NCBI RefSeq assembly: GCF_011074795.1
Contig: NZ_JAAMPF010000029.1
Location: forward strand, 1-64,000
From: Marinobacter salicampi
GTDB lineage: Bacteria; Pseudomonadota; Gammaproteobacteria; Pseudomonadales; Oleiphilaceae
Direction: 5' to 3'
DNA length: 64,000 bases
Shown here: piece after piece, positions 7,677-17,037 of the stretch
How the letters are laid out: each line of letters opens with the position of its first letter
Position numbering within the stretch: the first letter of the stretch is position 1
The notes under the pieces: generated by a model
Database searches by the model: none
Seen by the model: only the letters and a program-made list of their open reading frames with translations
Told to the model about the DNA's origin: nothing
Translations under genes and position numbers: made by a program

Positions 7677-10106
7677 ATGAAAGAAAGGTCGCTCACCAAT
7701 TGGGAACTGGTCTACCACGAGTGGAATCCGGAGGAACAGCCTACCCGGGAAGCCCTGCTGGCTCTGGGCAATGGCTATTTCGCCACGCGTGGGGCACTGG
7801 AGGAATCGCCTGCCGGAGGCCCCCACTACCCGGGGACCTATCTGGCGGGGGGCTTTAACCGAGCGGAAAGCGAAATCCGGGGGAAGATCATTGAAAATGA
7901 GGACATGGTGAATTGGCCCAACTGGCTACCTCTCTCCTTTCGATGCGAAGATGGTGAATGGTTCGACCTGGCCCATGTGAAGATTCTCGACTACACCCAT
8001 TGGCTGGATCTTTATCGCGGATTGGTTCATCGGAAAATTCAGTTCAGTGATAGGTCAGACCGTGAATTCATGCTGGAAACCCGGCGCCTTGTGCATATGG
8101 GCGATCCCCATATTGCTGCCATCAGCTGGGTGCTTACCCCTCTCAACTGGTCCGGAGCGGTGGAGATCAGGTCAGCCATCGACGGTCGTGTTACCAACAG
8201 CGGAGTGGCTCGTTACCGGGATCTCAACGGCAATCATCTGGAGGTAGAGGACACCGGTCAGGTGGGGGAGGAGGCGATTTTCCTTTGCGCCAGAACCCTG
8301 CAGTCCAAAATCCGCACAGCCCAGGCGGTCCGTACCCGGGTCTGGGTCGACAATGAGCCGGCTGCTGCCGAGCGGCACACCCTGTCCGAGCAGAACTGGA
8401 TTGGTCAATCCCTGACGCTTGGGGCAGAAAAAAACCGGCCGATAACTGTGGAAAAAGTGCTCTCCTTACACAGTTCCCGGGATCTCGCCATTAGCGAGCC
8501 CGTCTTCGAAGCCTGCGAGGACATCCGGCATGCTGCAGACTTTGATGTTCTGCTCGAGCAGCATCAGCAGGCGTGGCAAAGACTGTGGCGTCGGGCTGAT
8601 CTGACCCTGGTTGGCGAAGAGAACACCCAGGCTCAGGCCATCCTTCGCCTGCACCTTTTCCACCTGCTGCAGACGGCCTCCATACATACGACGAGGCGCG
8701 ACGCGAGCATTCCCGCCCGGGGACTGCACGGAGAGGGTTACCGAGGACATATCTTCTGGGACGAGCTGTTCACTTTCCCCTATTTCAATCTGCGTCTTCC
8801 CGATCTCACCGAGTCGTTGTTGCTCTATCGCTATGAGCGCCTGCGCTGGGCCCGACGGGCGGCGAGGGAAGCTGGTTACAAAGGCGCCATGTTTCCATGG
8901 CAAAGCGGTAGCGATGGTCGGGAGGAGAGCCAGGTTCTGCATCTGAATCCGGAATCCGGGCGCTGGATACCCGACAACTCCCACACCCAACGTCACGTCA
9001 ACGCCGCCATTGCCTACAACGTCTGGCAGTATTTTCAGGCCACCGGGGATATGGAGTTTCTCTCTATGTACGGTGCCGAGATTCTGATCGACATCGCTCA
9101 GTTCTGGGCCAGTATTGCCACCTTCAACCCTGACCGTGGGCGCTATGAAATACGGGGGGTAATGGGTCCGGATGAGTTCCACACCAAATACCCCGATCGG
9201 GAAGAGCTGGGCCTGGACAATAACGCCTACACCAACGTGATGGCAGCATGGGTCCTGAAGACAGCCTGCATCATGCTGGAGATGCTGGCTGAGGACCGGC
9301 GGGCGGAGCTCCTCCAGCTTCTCGATGTTTCCTCCGAGGATCTGCTCCGCTGGCAGGATGTAAGCAAACGGATGTTCATCCCCTTCCTTTCATCTGGGCT
9401 TATCAGTCAATTCGAGGGCTGGGACAGCCTTGAGGAGCTTGACTGGGAAGAACTGCGGGGCAAGCACGGTGACATTCAGCGCCTGGACCGTATCCTGGAG
9501 GCGGAAGGTCGGGATATGAACCGTTACAAGGCCACCAAGCAGGCCGATGTGTTAATGCTGTTTTTCCTGTTTTCCAGCCGGGAGCTCGGGGAAATATTTT
9601 CCGGCCTTGGCTATGAGTTTGATCCCGACAATATCCCCGAAAACGTCCAGTACTATCTCGACCGAACGTCCCACGGCTCCAGCCTTAGCCGGGTGGTGCA
9701 CGCCTGGGTTCTCGCGAGAACGCACCGCGAGCGCTCCTGGGACCTCTTCCAGGAGGCCCTGGTCAGTGATCTCGACGACATTCAGGGTGGCACGACGTCG
9801 GAGGGTATCCACCTGGGCGCGATGGGTGGAACGGTGGATCTGGTGCAGCGTTGCTATACCGGTATCGAAATGCGTGACGGCATACTCTGGCTGGACCCCT
9901 GCTTACCGAAAGGGCTCGAAGGGCTGAGCTTCTGCGTCCACTATCGGGGCCATTGGTTGCACATCGAACTGAACCACGAAACGATGAACGTCAGCTTTGA
10001 GAAAGGCTGGTCCAGCGCGGCTCAGGTTGGCTTTGAAGGCCAGGTATACGAAATGTGTTCAGGAGAGCAGAAACGCTTCAGTCTCAATATGGCTAAGCCC
10101 TCATGA
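7677..10106 (+). CDS. Glycoside hydrolase family 65 disaccharide phosphorylase
   Basis: GH65 enzymes split an alpha-glucobiose (trehalose, maltose, kojibiose or nigerose) with phosphate to glucose and beta-glucose-1-phosphate. The 809 residues show an N-terminal beta-sandwich, an (alpha/alpha)6 barrel and a C-terminal jelly roll. The catalytic acid is in GPDEFH (Glu500), followed by NNAYTN; YLDRTSHGSSLS and the phosphate-loop region GGTTSEGIHLG come later. An AGGAG site sits just before the ATG at 7677; an upstream in-frame ATG at 7632 lacks a site. The next gene encodes the beta-phosphoglucomutase needed to use beta-glucose-1-phosphate, so the pair forms a pathway. Trehalose phosphorylase is favoured by the trehalose-rich context; maltose phosphorylase is the alternative. 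Confidence 0.88.
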   Translation: MKERSLTNWELVYHEWNPEEQPTREALLALGNGYFATRGALEESPAGGPHYPGTYLAGGFNRAESEIRGKIIENEDMVNWPNWLPLSFRCEDGEWFDLAHVKILDYTHWLDLYRGLVHRKIQFSDRSDREFMLETRRLVHMGDPHIAAISWVLTPLNWSGAVEIRSAIDGRVTNSGVARYRDLNGNHLEVEDTGQVGEEAIFLCARTLQSKIRTAQAVRTRVWVDNEPAAAERHTLSEQNWIGQSLTLGAEKNRPITVEKVLSLHSSRDLAISEPVFEACEDIRHAADFDVLLEQHQQAWQRLWRRADLTLVGEENTQAQAILRLHLFHLLQTASIHTTRRDASIPARGLHGEGYRGHIFWDELFTFPYFNLRLPDLTESLLLYRYERLRWARRAAREAGYKGAMFPWQSGSDGREESQVLHLNPESGRWIPDNSHTQRHVNAAIAYNVWQYFQATGDMEFLSMYGAEILIDIAQFWASIATFNPDRGRYEIRGVMGPDEFHTKYPDREELGLDNNAYTNVMAAWVLKTACIMLEMLAEDRRAELLQLLDVSSEDLLRWQDVSKRMFIPFLSSGLISQFEGWDSLEELDWEELRGKHGDIQRLDRILEAEGRDMNRYKATKQADVLMLFFLFSSRELGEIFSGLGYEFDPDNIPENVQYYLDRTSHGSSLSRVVHAWVLARTHRERSWDLFQEALVSDLDDIQGGTTSEGIHLGAMGGTVDLVQRCYTGIEMRDGILWLDPCLPKGLEGLSFCVHYRGHWLHIELNHETMNVSFEKGWSSAAQVGFEGQVYEMCSGEQKRFSLNMAKPS

Positions 10107-10182
10107 GATTTTATCCGAAAACGGTTGGGGCGCTCGGCTCTGAGTCTTCACTATTTGTCCGCAGGCAAGGAGGATTTTCAAT

Positions 10183-11682
10183 ATGAAGCGGATGGAGCCG
10201 TTTCAGGCCGTCATTTTTGACATGGATGGCGTGCTGACACGCACCGCTGACCTGCACATGCGGGCCTGGAAGCAGGTGTTTGATGACTACCTGAGCGGTG
10301 AGGATCAACAGCAGCCTTTTTCCCGAGCCGACTATCTTGCCCACGTGGACGGCAAACCCCGGTATAAAGGCGTTGAAGATTTTCTGCGCTCCCGCCAACT
10401 AAAGCTTCCCTACGGAAAGCCCTCGGATGACGCCGATTGTGACACCGTCTGTGGCCTTGGTAATCGCAAAAACACCCGGTTTCTTGAGCTTCTGGAAACA
10501 ACCGGCGTGGCCGTTTTTGAGGATGCTGTGGCTGCATTGCAGCGATGGCGTCGCGGCAACATGAAGCTGGCCATCATCACCGCGAGCCGGAATGGTCGGC
10601 GGGTTCTCACCGAAGCCGGACTCATGACTGCAGTCGACGTGGTTATCGATGGCGTCATGGCGGCAGAGCAGGAGCTGGCGGATAAAACGCAGATCATGCT
10701 GGAGGCGGCGCGCCGTCTCGGGGTAGACCCGGGGGATACAGTCATCCTGGAAGATGCCACTGCCGGCGTTCGGGCCGGCCGTGAAGGCGGGTTCGGACTG
10801 GTGGTGGGCGTGTCGCGAAACGGCGGCGAGAAAGAGCTCCGGGAAGCCGGTGCCCATCGTGTCGACTCCGATGTCTACGCAGTGGACTTTCTACGCCGAA
10901 TTCCCAACGTCCTGGATCACCTGAGCGATCTTTCGGCATGGCAGGGCGGCCGACCCCTGGCCGTATTTCTGGACTTCGATGGCACTTTGGCTGAAATCAC
11001 CGATGAGCCGGGTAAGGCGGAAATTTCCGCAGAAGCCCGGTCGGCGCTGGAACGGTTCTCTTGCCCGGTGGCGGTGATCAGCGGACGGGACAGGGAGGAT
11101 CTGGAATCCCGGGTCCATGTAAAGGGGATTTATTACGCCGGTAACCACGGCTTCGATATTGCTGGGAATGGTCATCAACACACTCTCCCGGAGGCCGATC
11201 AAGCCGTGAAAGACGTGGACCATGCAGAAAGGATGGCAACAGAGCAAGTCGGTGATCTTGCGGGTGTGATTATCGAACGCAAACGTTACTCACTGGCTGT
11301 TCACTACCGCAAGGTGAAGAGTGGGGATGTGCTCGACAGAGTGCGGGAGGCTGTTGAGGATATCCGTCAGGAAACAGGCTTGAGAAAGCGTGAGGGTAAA
11401 AAAGTTCTGGAGCTTGAACCCGACGTCGACTGGAACAAGGGCCGGGCGTTGCGATGGCTCATCGACGTTCTGCCAGTTTCGAGTGAAGAGCCACCGTTTA
11501 TTGTCTACGCGGGGGACGATGTTACCGATGAAGATGCATTTGCCGCCCTCCGTGACGACGGGCCGGGTGTTTACGTAGGTGAAGCTATAACCTGCTCCCT
11601 GGCGGATTATCATGTCCGGGACCCCGCCGAAGTGCTTCATCTTTTACGCAACCTGGGTGATTCAGCGGAAGCCACGCCTTAG
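10183..11682 (+). CDS. Beta-phosphoglucomutase / trehalose-6-phosphate phosphatase fusion
   Basis: This 499-residue protein joins two HAD-superfamily enzymes. Residues 1 to about 245 resemble beta-phosphoglucomutase: nucleophile motif VIFDMDGVL (Asp13, general acid Asp15), a helical cap, and EDATAGVRAG. Residues about 255-499 resemble OtsB: FLDFDGTLAEITDEP (nucleophile Asp264, acid Asp266), VISGRDREDL, and the metal site YAGDDVTDEDAF. The first half would turn beta-glucose-1-phosphate from the GH65 enzyme into glucose-6-phosphate; the second would remove phosphate from trehalose-6-phosphate. A strong AAGGAGG precedes the ATG. The order GH65 then HAD-OtsB recalls mycobacterial OtsB1 (Rv2006), where HAD, OtsB and GH65 parts are one chain. 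No OtsA is seen in the window. Confidence 0.88.
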   Translation: MKRMEPFQAVIFDMDGVLTRTADLHMRAWKQVFDDYLSGEDQQQPFSRADYLAHVDGKPRYKGVEDFLRSRQLKLPYGKPSDDADCDTVCGLGNRKNTRFLELLETTGVAVFEDAVAALQRWRRGNMKLAIITASRNGRRVLTEAGLMTAVDVVIDGVMAAEQELADKTQIMLEAARRLGVDPGDTVILEDATAGVRAGREGGFGLVVGVSRNGGEKELREAGAHRVDSDVYAVDFLRRIPNVLDHLSDLSAWQGGRPLAVFLDFDGTLAEITDEPGKAEISAEARSALERFSCPVAVISGRDREDLESRVHVKGIYYAGNHGFDIAGNGHQHTLPEADQAVKDVDHAERMATEQVGDLAGVIIERKRYSLAVHYRKVKSGDVLDRVREAVEDIRQETGLRKREGKKVLELEPDVDWNKGRALRWLIDVLPVSSEEPPFIVYAGDDVTDEDAFAALRDDGPGVYVGEAITCSLADYHVRDPAEVLHLLRNLGDSAEATP

Positions 11683-11725
11683 CGCAATGCCTCCGCACCC
11701 TGGCTCTCCTTGCGCGCTGGTTTTA

Positions 11726-14527
11726 CTAAGTCAACCTGCGCCGCTGTATTTCCCGCACTGTTTGTCCCACCAGCAGGGGAACGACGCTCATTGCCAGAAT
11801 CAGAAGCCACGGCTGCCAGCCCAGAGGCCGGGTTTGCAGTAGGCCAGAGAGCAGCGGAAGATAGACTGCGGCGGCGAGCAACACGATGCAAAGCGCCAGG
11901 GCTCCCCATACCCAGGGATTGCGTGTTATTTCGTTACGCAGAACAGCAGACTTGGGGCTCCGCAGAACGAATGTAAACCAGAGCTTGCCGAAAGCCAGAG
12001 TCAGAAAAGAAACCGTGACCGCTTCCAGTTCCGTCAATCCCAGCCAGTGATGTGCCAGCAGCAGGGCGACCAGCACACAAGCTGCCATCACGGCAGCAAA
12101 TCCGGTGATCTCCGTCCAGTGGGCTCGGGTCAGCACCGATTCCCGGGGGCTGCGGGGTGGCTCTTTCATTTCACTTCCGCTGGCCGGGCCCACCCCCAGG
12201 GCGAGAGCAGGGAAGACATCGGTAAGCACATTGAGATAGAGAATCTGCAGCGGTAACAGCGGCAGAGGCCATCCCGCACCGGTGGCTATGGCCACCGCCA
12301 GCACTTCGGCCACATTGGTGGTGAGCATGAACATGACGGATTTACGGATGTTGCCGAAAATCACCCGTCCCTGTCGTACCGCCTCCACAATAGTCTCAAA
12401 GGCGTCATCCTTCAGCACCATGTCAGCGACCTGCTTGGCCGCCTCGGTGCCCCGTTTGCCCATGGCAATGCCGATGTCCGCCTTCTTCAGAGCGGGAGCG
12501 TCATTGACGCCGTCACCGGTCATGGCCACGATCTCGCCCCGGTTCTGGTAAATAGTCACCAGATCAAGCTTCTGCTCAGGACTCACCCTGGCAAATATAT
12601 TGGCACGGTAGATCTTTTCCTGCTGGTCCTCGTCGATCTCTTCGGGGGCACCGATATCGCGCCCCAGCATGGTGACAGTTTCCGGATCATCCTTGCCCCC
12701 GACGATCCCTACAGCCCGGGCGATCGCCGTGGCGGTCTCTGCCTGATCGCCGGTCACCATCTCCACCCGGATACCCGCCGCCTGACAGGCATCTATCGCT
12801 ACTTTGACGTTTTCGCGGGGTGGATCAAGCAGGCCCACAAGGCCGAGGAAGCATAGCTCTTCATAGGGATCGGAATCCTCGGTTTCCGTCCGCTTCTCGG
12901 CCATTGCCAGGAGGCGTAAACCCTCGCCTGCCAGTTCATTGGCGCGCTCGACCCATTGCTGGCGGGTCTCGTCATCCAGAGACTCGGCGCTGTCTTCGGA
13001 CGCCAGGATATCGCTGCAGACATCCAGCACAGCCTCGGGGGCGCCTTTCACCGCCACGTAATACTTGCCATCCTCCTGATGAAAGGTGGCCATCTTCTTG
13101 AGCCGGGGTTCGAATTTTTCAACCCGTGCCTCAGGGCGCTCTTTAAGCAAAGATTCCCGCTCCAGTCCCAGGTCCTTGCCTCCGGCCAGAAGTGCGATTT
13201 CAGTGGGGTCGCCACGAGGATTGTCCTCTCCCTGTTCCTGCTTGAGGGAAGCGCCATTGCAGAGCAGGCCCACCTCCAGTACGCGGCGTACCCCCTCCTT
13301 GTCCTCCAGCGACGTGCCCGTCCCGTTTTCCTCCAGTGCGAGATCACCAGTGGGGGTGACGATTTTTTGCAGCCGCATCCGGTTTTCCGTCAGGGTGCCG
13401 GTTTTGTCAGAAAAGATCACCCGGGTTGCCCCCAGAGTTTCCACCGCGGTGAGCTGGTTCACCAGAGCGTTGCGGGTGGACATCAGGTACATGCCGCGGG
13501 CGAGGGCGATCGTGGCAACAATGGGAAGGCCTTCAGGAATGGCTGCTACACCGAGGGCCAGCGCCGTCTCGATCACCAGCGCGGCCTCTTGCTCCCGCAC
13601 CAGCAAACCCACCGCAGCGACCGCGACCGCGATAAAAATGGTTAATACAGCGAGGCGGCGCCCCAATTGATCCAGTCGCCGCTGCAATGGTGTGACAGTT
13701 CCCTCCGCCGATTCCGCAAGTGCGGACACCCTGCCCAGCTCCGTCTTGGAACCCGTTGCCGCTGCAGCGCCTACCGCGGTGCCGTCGGCGATGCTGGTGC
13801 CCTTGTAGAGCATGTTCTTGCGATCGGCAAGGTCCGTATCCGCGGCCAGGGTATCGGTCAGTTTGCTCACCGCAACGGACTCACCGGTGAGAGGTGCTTC
13901 GTTGACCCTCAGATGTTCCGCTTCCAGCAATCGCAGATCAGCGGGGACCAGGTCGCCGGCCTCGAGCAGCACAATATCGCCGGGCACGATTTCCGATGCA
14001 GCAATCTCCTGCTCACTGCCTTCCCGGCGCACACGGGTCATGTGCTCTCCCAACCGGCGCAGGGCGGCCATGGATAGTACCGCCTTCCATTCGCTGACAA
14101 AGCCGATAGTGGTATTTACCAGCAGTACCGCAAGGACCGCAAACCCCTCCGGGAGGCGGCCGGTGGCAAACGCCAGAAGGGCGGCGCCACCCAGCAGGTA
14201 GATAACGATACTGCGAAACTGCCCCACAAGAATCCGCCACCAGGGCCGGCTTTGGGCCACCCGCAGCTGGTTAGGCCCGTAACGCTTGAACCGCTCCTGG
14301 GCCTCGTCATCCGTCAATCCATTTTCTTTCCGGACGTCGAGTTCCGCCAGAGTTTCCTCAATGTCCGCGGAATGCCAGGCAGTTTCTTTGGAAGAGTTCC
14401 CTCTCTTTTCGCTTTTCGCAGCCAATGGGTCGTTCCTTTGAAAGTCCTCTAAAAGGTCGGCGCGGACTCTTAAACTCAGATCTTTGCGAACGGCCTGCGC
14501 CTGCGCGATGCTAATCTTCCTCGTCAT
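11726..14527 (-). CDS. P-type cation-transporting ATPase, calcium (SERCA/PMCA-like) type
   Basis: This inner-membrane pump has 933 residues with an N-terminal cation-ATPase domain (AWHSADIEETLAELDV) and about ten membrane segments. Other landmarks are the TGES actuator motif, phosphorylation motif DKTGTLT (Asp374), KGAPE in the nucleotide domain, and the hinge TGDGVNDAPAL. Residues known to bind Ca2+ in SERCA have counterparts: PEGLP in segment 4, NVAE in segment 5 and NVLTD in segment 6, so calcium is the likely ion. A longer frame starts at 14614, but the ATG at 14527 gives a normal N-terminus. It overlaps the end of the upstream ATP-grasp gene by 17 bases, implying coupling. It faces the trehalose-phosphatase fusion tail to tail. 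Confidence 0.9.
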   Translation of the reverse strand: MTRKISIAQAQAVRKDLSLRVRADLLEDFQRNDPLAAKSEKRGNSSKETAWHSADIEETLAELDVRKENGLTDDEAQERFKRYGPNQLRVAQSRPWWRILVGQFRSIVIYLLGGAALLAFATGRLPEGFAVLAVLLVNTTIGFVSEWKAVLSMAALRRLGEHMTRVRREGSEQEIAASEIVPGDIVLLEAGDLVPADLRLLEAEHLRVNEAPLTGESVAVSKLTDTLAADTDLADRKNMLYKGTSIADGTAVGAAAATGSKTELGRVSALAESAEGTVTPLQRRLDQLGRRLAVLTIFIAVAVAAVGLLVREQEAALVIETALALGVAAIPEGLPIVATIALARGMYLMSTRNALVNQLTAVETLGATRVIFSDKTGTLTENRMRLQKIVTPTGDLALEENGTGTSLEDKEGVRRVLEVGLLCNGASLKQEQGEDNPRGDPTEIALLAGGKDLGLERESLLKERPEARVEKFEPRLKKMATFHQEDGKYYVAVKGAPEAVLDVCSDILASEDSAESLDDETRQQWVERANELAGEGLRLLAMAEKRTETEDSDPYEELCFLGLVGLLDPPRENVKVAIDACQAAGIRVEMVTGDQAETATAIARAVGIVGGKDDPETVTMLGRDIGAPEEIDEDQQEKIYRANIFARVSPEQKLDLVTIYQNRGEIVAMTGDGVNDAPALKKADIGIAMGKRGTEAAKQVADMVLKDDAFETIVEAVRQGRVIFGNIRKSVMFMLTTNVAEVLAVAIATGAGWPLPLLPLQILYLNVLTDVFPALALGVGPASGSEMKEPPRSPRESVLTRAHWTEITGFAAVMAACVLVALLLAHHWLGLTELEAVTVSFLTLAFGKLWFTFVLRSPKSAVLRNEITRNPWVWGALALCIVLLAAAVYLPLLSGLLQTRPLGWQPWLLILAMSVVPLLVGQTVREIQRRRLT

Positions 14528-15824
14528 CCGGCACTGGCGAGAACTCAAAGGGCAGTGCCTTAATGGCTTCACGGTAACGCTGCAGCATTTCATGCTGGGT
14601 TTTGCCTGCAACATGAACCTCTGCCAGGATATAGCTGTAGGGGTCCTGGTCCGGAATTTCTGACAATCGCATGCCTTCCTGTGCTTTGAACACTACCTTG
14701 GTGTCGGGCTGCGACTCAGCGAGACGCGAGAGCTCGTCGCCACTTGGCGCGCGAGCAACGACGGCATCCTGCTGTGTATAATGCCGAAGGAGGAATTTCG
14801 CAGCATGCCTGTAGGGCCCGTTGTGATGTTCAAACCGTGGAGTATCACCAAGCGCCACATGCACGGCTATCTCGTGATTGGACATACCGTCGACCATCTC
14901 GAACTGATAGCAGTGAGACTGGGAGATTCGGGCGTTAATCTCGATAATCCATAAGCTGTCGCTATCTTCGCCCCAAAAAAATTCCATGTTGAAACAGCCA
15001 TTATCGAAACCAATCTGGCGAAGTACTTTTTCGGCCATCGCAATACCGCGCTCCTGGATCCTGCGGGGCGCCTGGGAGGGATATTCATAGCGAAGGAAGC
15101 TCTTTCGGTTTTTGTCCCGAACCATGTCTATTACGCCATGTACGTGAAATTCTCCATGCTGCATATAGCCCTCGGGGGCAAACTCCCAGCCATGGATCAG
15201 TTTTTCGGCAACCAGGTAATTACCGTCTACCCCAGCCAGTTCAGGCGGCAAGTTCACTTTTTCCAGAATTTTGTTGAAGGGATCACCGATGCGTTTGATT
15301 CTCTGTTTTATTACGTCCAGAGCGTGGTCAAGTTCGCGTCTATTATTGATGCGAAACCCTAGGGCAGAACCATAGCCCTTGATCGGCTTTATCCAGAAAG
15401 GGTAATCCAGTGTGATTTTGTCAGGCGCATCTTTGTCGAAGGGGTCGACAGCGCAGAATCCTGGCGTCGCTTCGGGTACCGCGGCCTGTTGTTCGAGGCG
15501 GCTCCAATACTTGTGGGAACACTTGAGTACGGCCTCCAGAGAGGGTGCCAGCAAGCCGAACTCCGCGCATAAAATTGCGGCCATGGGGGTGGCAGGAAAA
15601 TCCCAGTGGCAGACAATGGCGTCCAATTTTCCGTCGAAGCTGCGCAAGATGTCGCGAGCCTGTTCCAGTCTTTCATCAATGTAGAAGTTTTTCTGATGAA
15701 CTACTTCATCCGTGCGCAAAAGCGGGTGGAAGCAAAAGGCGTCGGCATCGGGTATCTTCCGGAGGTCCTGGGCATGTTCTTCATCGTATCCAAGAACGAA
15801 TATATTTTTTCGACGGTGATCCAT
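14511..15824 (-). CDS. ATP-grasp family carboxylate ligase, substrate unknown
   Basis: The 437 residues look like an ATP-grasp ligase, the fold that joins a carboxylate to an amine or thiol through an acyl phosphate. Visible parts are an N-terminal pre-ATP-grasp region (FVLGYDEEHAQDL), the nucleotide-binding lysine region DYPFWIKPIKGYGS, and the metal-binding end CFNMEFFWGEDS followed by IIEINARISQSH. Family members include biotin carboxylase, carbamoyl-phosphate synthase domains and amino-acid ligases; no closer assignment is safe. AAGGGCC precedes the ATG. It is translationally overlapped with the calcium-ATPase gene, so the products are probably made together, though no direct functional link is evident. 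The acidic tail PDDEED is unusual but short. Confidence 0.75.
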   Translation of the reverse strand: MDHRRKNIFVLGYDEEHAQDLRKIPDADAFCFHPLLRTDEVVHQKNFYIDERLEQARDILRSFDGKLDAIVCHWDFPATPMAAILCAEFGLLAPSLEAVLKCSHKYWSRLEQQAAVPEATPGFCAVDPFDKDAPDKITLDYPFWIKPIKGYGSALGFRINNRRELDHALDVIKQRIKRIGDPFNKILEKVNLPPELAGVDGNYLVAEKLIHGWEFAPEGYMQHGEFHVHGVIDMVRDKNRKSFLRYEYPSQAPRRIQERGIAMAEKVLRQIGFDNGCFNMEFFWGEDSDSLWIIEINARISQSHCYQFEMVDGMSNHEIAVHVALGDTPRFEHHNGPYRHAAKFLLRHYTQQDAVVARAPSGDELSRLAESQPDTKVVFKAQEGMRLSEIPDQDPYSYILAEVHVAGKTQHEMLQRYREAIKALPFEFSPVPDDEED

Positions 15825-16027
15825 GTCTTTGGCCCTTGTTGGTTGCTATCCAGCTAGCGGCTATCCCGACCGCCCCTGCAATACATCGTCTTGAGTATAA
15901 GAAAAAGTATGGGGTTTATCTCTTAAATGCCAGGCCAGACGGGCAACATCATCGGTATTTGCGAGTGACCTCGTCAGCCTCGGCTTTGAAGCCAGCAAAC
16001 GTTTCTGACCGATATCCCCAGTGACCA

Positions 16028-16972
16028 CTACTGATGCTCGCGGACGGCCACCTTCGTGACGATAGATTCGACCTTTTCAAGATCCGTGAGCTGATTGCCC
16101 GGCGTGCTGACCTTGGCCGCAGCGGCGGCAACCCCATAACGGAAGGCTTCCGCCATTGCCTGGCCACGATCAAGCTGGTAAACCAGGACCGAAACGAAGC
16201 TGTCTCCTGCGCCCACATGACTGATCACGCGGGTCTCAGGAGGGCGCGCGTGAAGCCTTTCGCCGACGCTTGAGGCGAGTAGGGCGCCGTCCGCATCCAG
16301 GGTGATTATCAGGTTGTCGCTCAGGCCCTGATCCACCATTTTGCCCATGGCCTCCAATACGCTGGCGTAGTCCTCCGGGCCGGAATACCCCAGGTCGAGG
16401 AATTCGCCGAAGTTGAGTTTGGTGAGATAAATGCCCGTTCTCGAGGAAGAGGAAAGGGCCTTGCCGGAGGTATCCAGTATCACTCTGGTTCCGCCGTCGG
16501 CGGCCGAGCGCGCCAGGTTGCTGTAGAAATCAGTCGGCACACCACCCGGAAGGCTGCCGCTGAGCACCAGGTAATCAGGCGTCGGCTGCAGGGTCTCGAA
16601 CACGTCGACACACTGCTGCCACTCTGATTCCTGCAGTTCGGGGCCGGGGAAAACCAGATGATAGAGCTTGCCGCTGGCCTTCTCGGTGACCGCAAGGCTT
16701 TGCCGGGTCTCATCCTGGATGTCGACGAAGTGAGAGGTAAAAGCCTCACGTTTCAGGGTTCGTTTCAGTCTTTCTCCCTGCAGGCCGCCCGCAGTGAGTA
16801 TCGCCACGACATTAACGCCGAACCGGTGCAGGTTCCGGGCCACGTTGATGCCACCTCCGCCGGGTTCATGGCTGGTATTCTGGCAACGGGTCTTACCGTT
16901 TTCCACCAGCCGCTCGGTTTCAGCGAAAAGGTCGACTGTTGGGTTCATTGTCACTGTCGCTACGTTACCCAT
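16028..16972 (-). CDS. pfkB: PfkB-family 6-phosphofructokinase
   Basis: The product is a cytoplasmic ribokinase-fold sugar kinase, most likely phosphorylating fructose-6-phosphate to fructose-1,6-bisphosphate. The 314 residues have the N-terminal PfkB signature region GGGGINVARNLHRFG and the C-terminal catalytic motif GAGDSF, with the base at Asp257, close to the E. coli PfkB position. TMNPTVDLF at the start is typical of the phosphofructokinase/1-phosphofructokinase branch. 1-Phosphofructokinase or tagatose-6-phosphate kinase are alternatives, but no fructose PTS gene is near. It lies 65 bases downstream of an unrecognised gene on the same strand and 203 bases before the ATP-grasp gene, in which stretch nothing was recognised. 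Confidence 0.88.
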   Translation of the reverse strand: MGNVATVTMNPTVDLFAETERLVENGKTRCQNTSHEPGGGGINVARNLHRFGVNVVAILTAGGLQGERLKRTLKREAFTSHFVDIQDETRQSLAVTEKASGKLYHLVFPGPELQESEWQQCVDVFETLQPTPDYLVLSGSLPGGVPTDFYSNLARSAADGGTRVILDTSGKALSSSSRTGIYLTKLNFGEFLDLGYSGPEDYASVLEAMGKMVDQGLSDNLIITLDADGALLASSVGERLHARPPETRVISHVGAGDSFVSVLVYQLDRGQAMAEAFRYGVAAAAAKVSTPGNQLTDLEKVESIVTKVAVREHQ

Positions 16973-17037
16973 ATCTCATTCCTCCAGCTGTCTCGAACAG
17001 GAAGGCTTCAATTCGCGACCGGACTGTTCAGTTCAAT

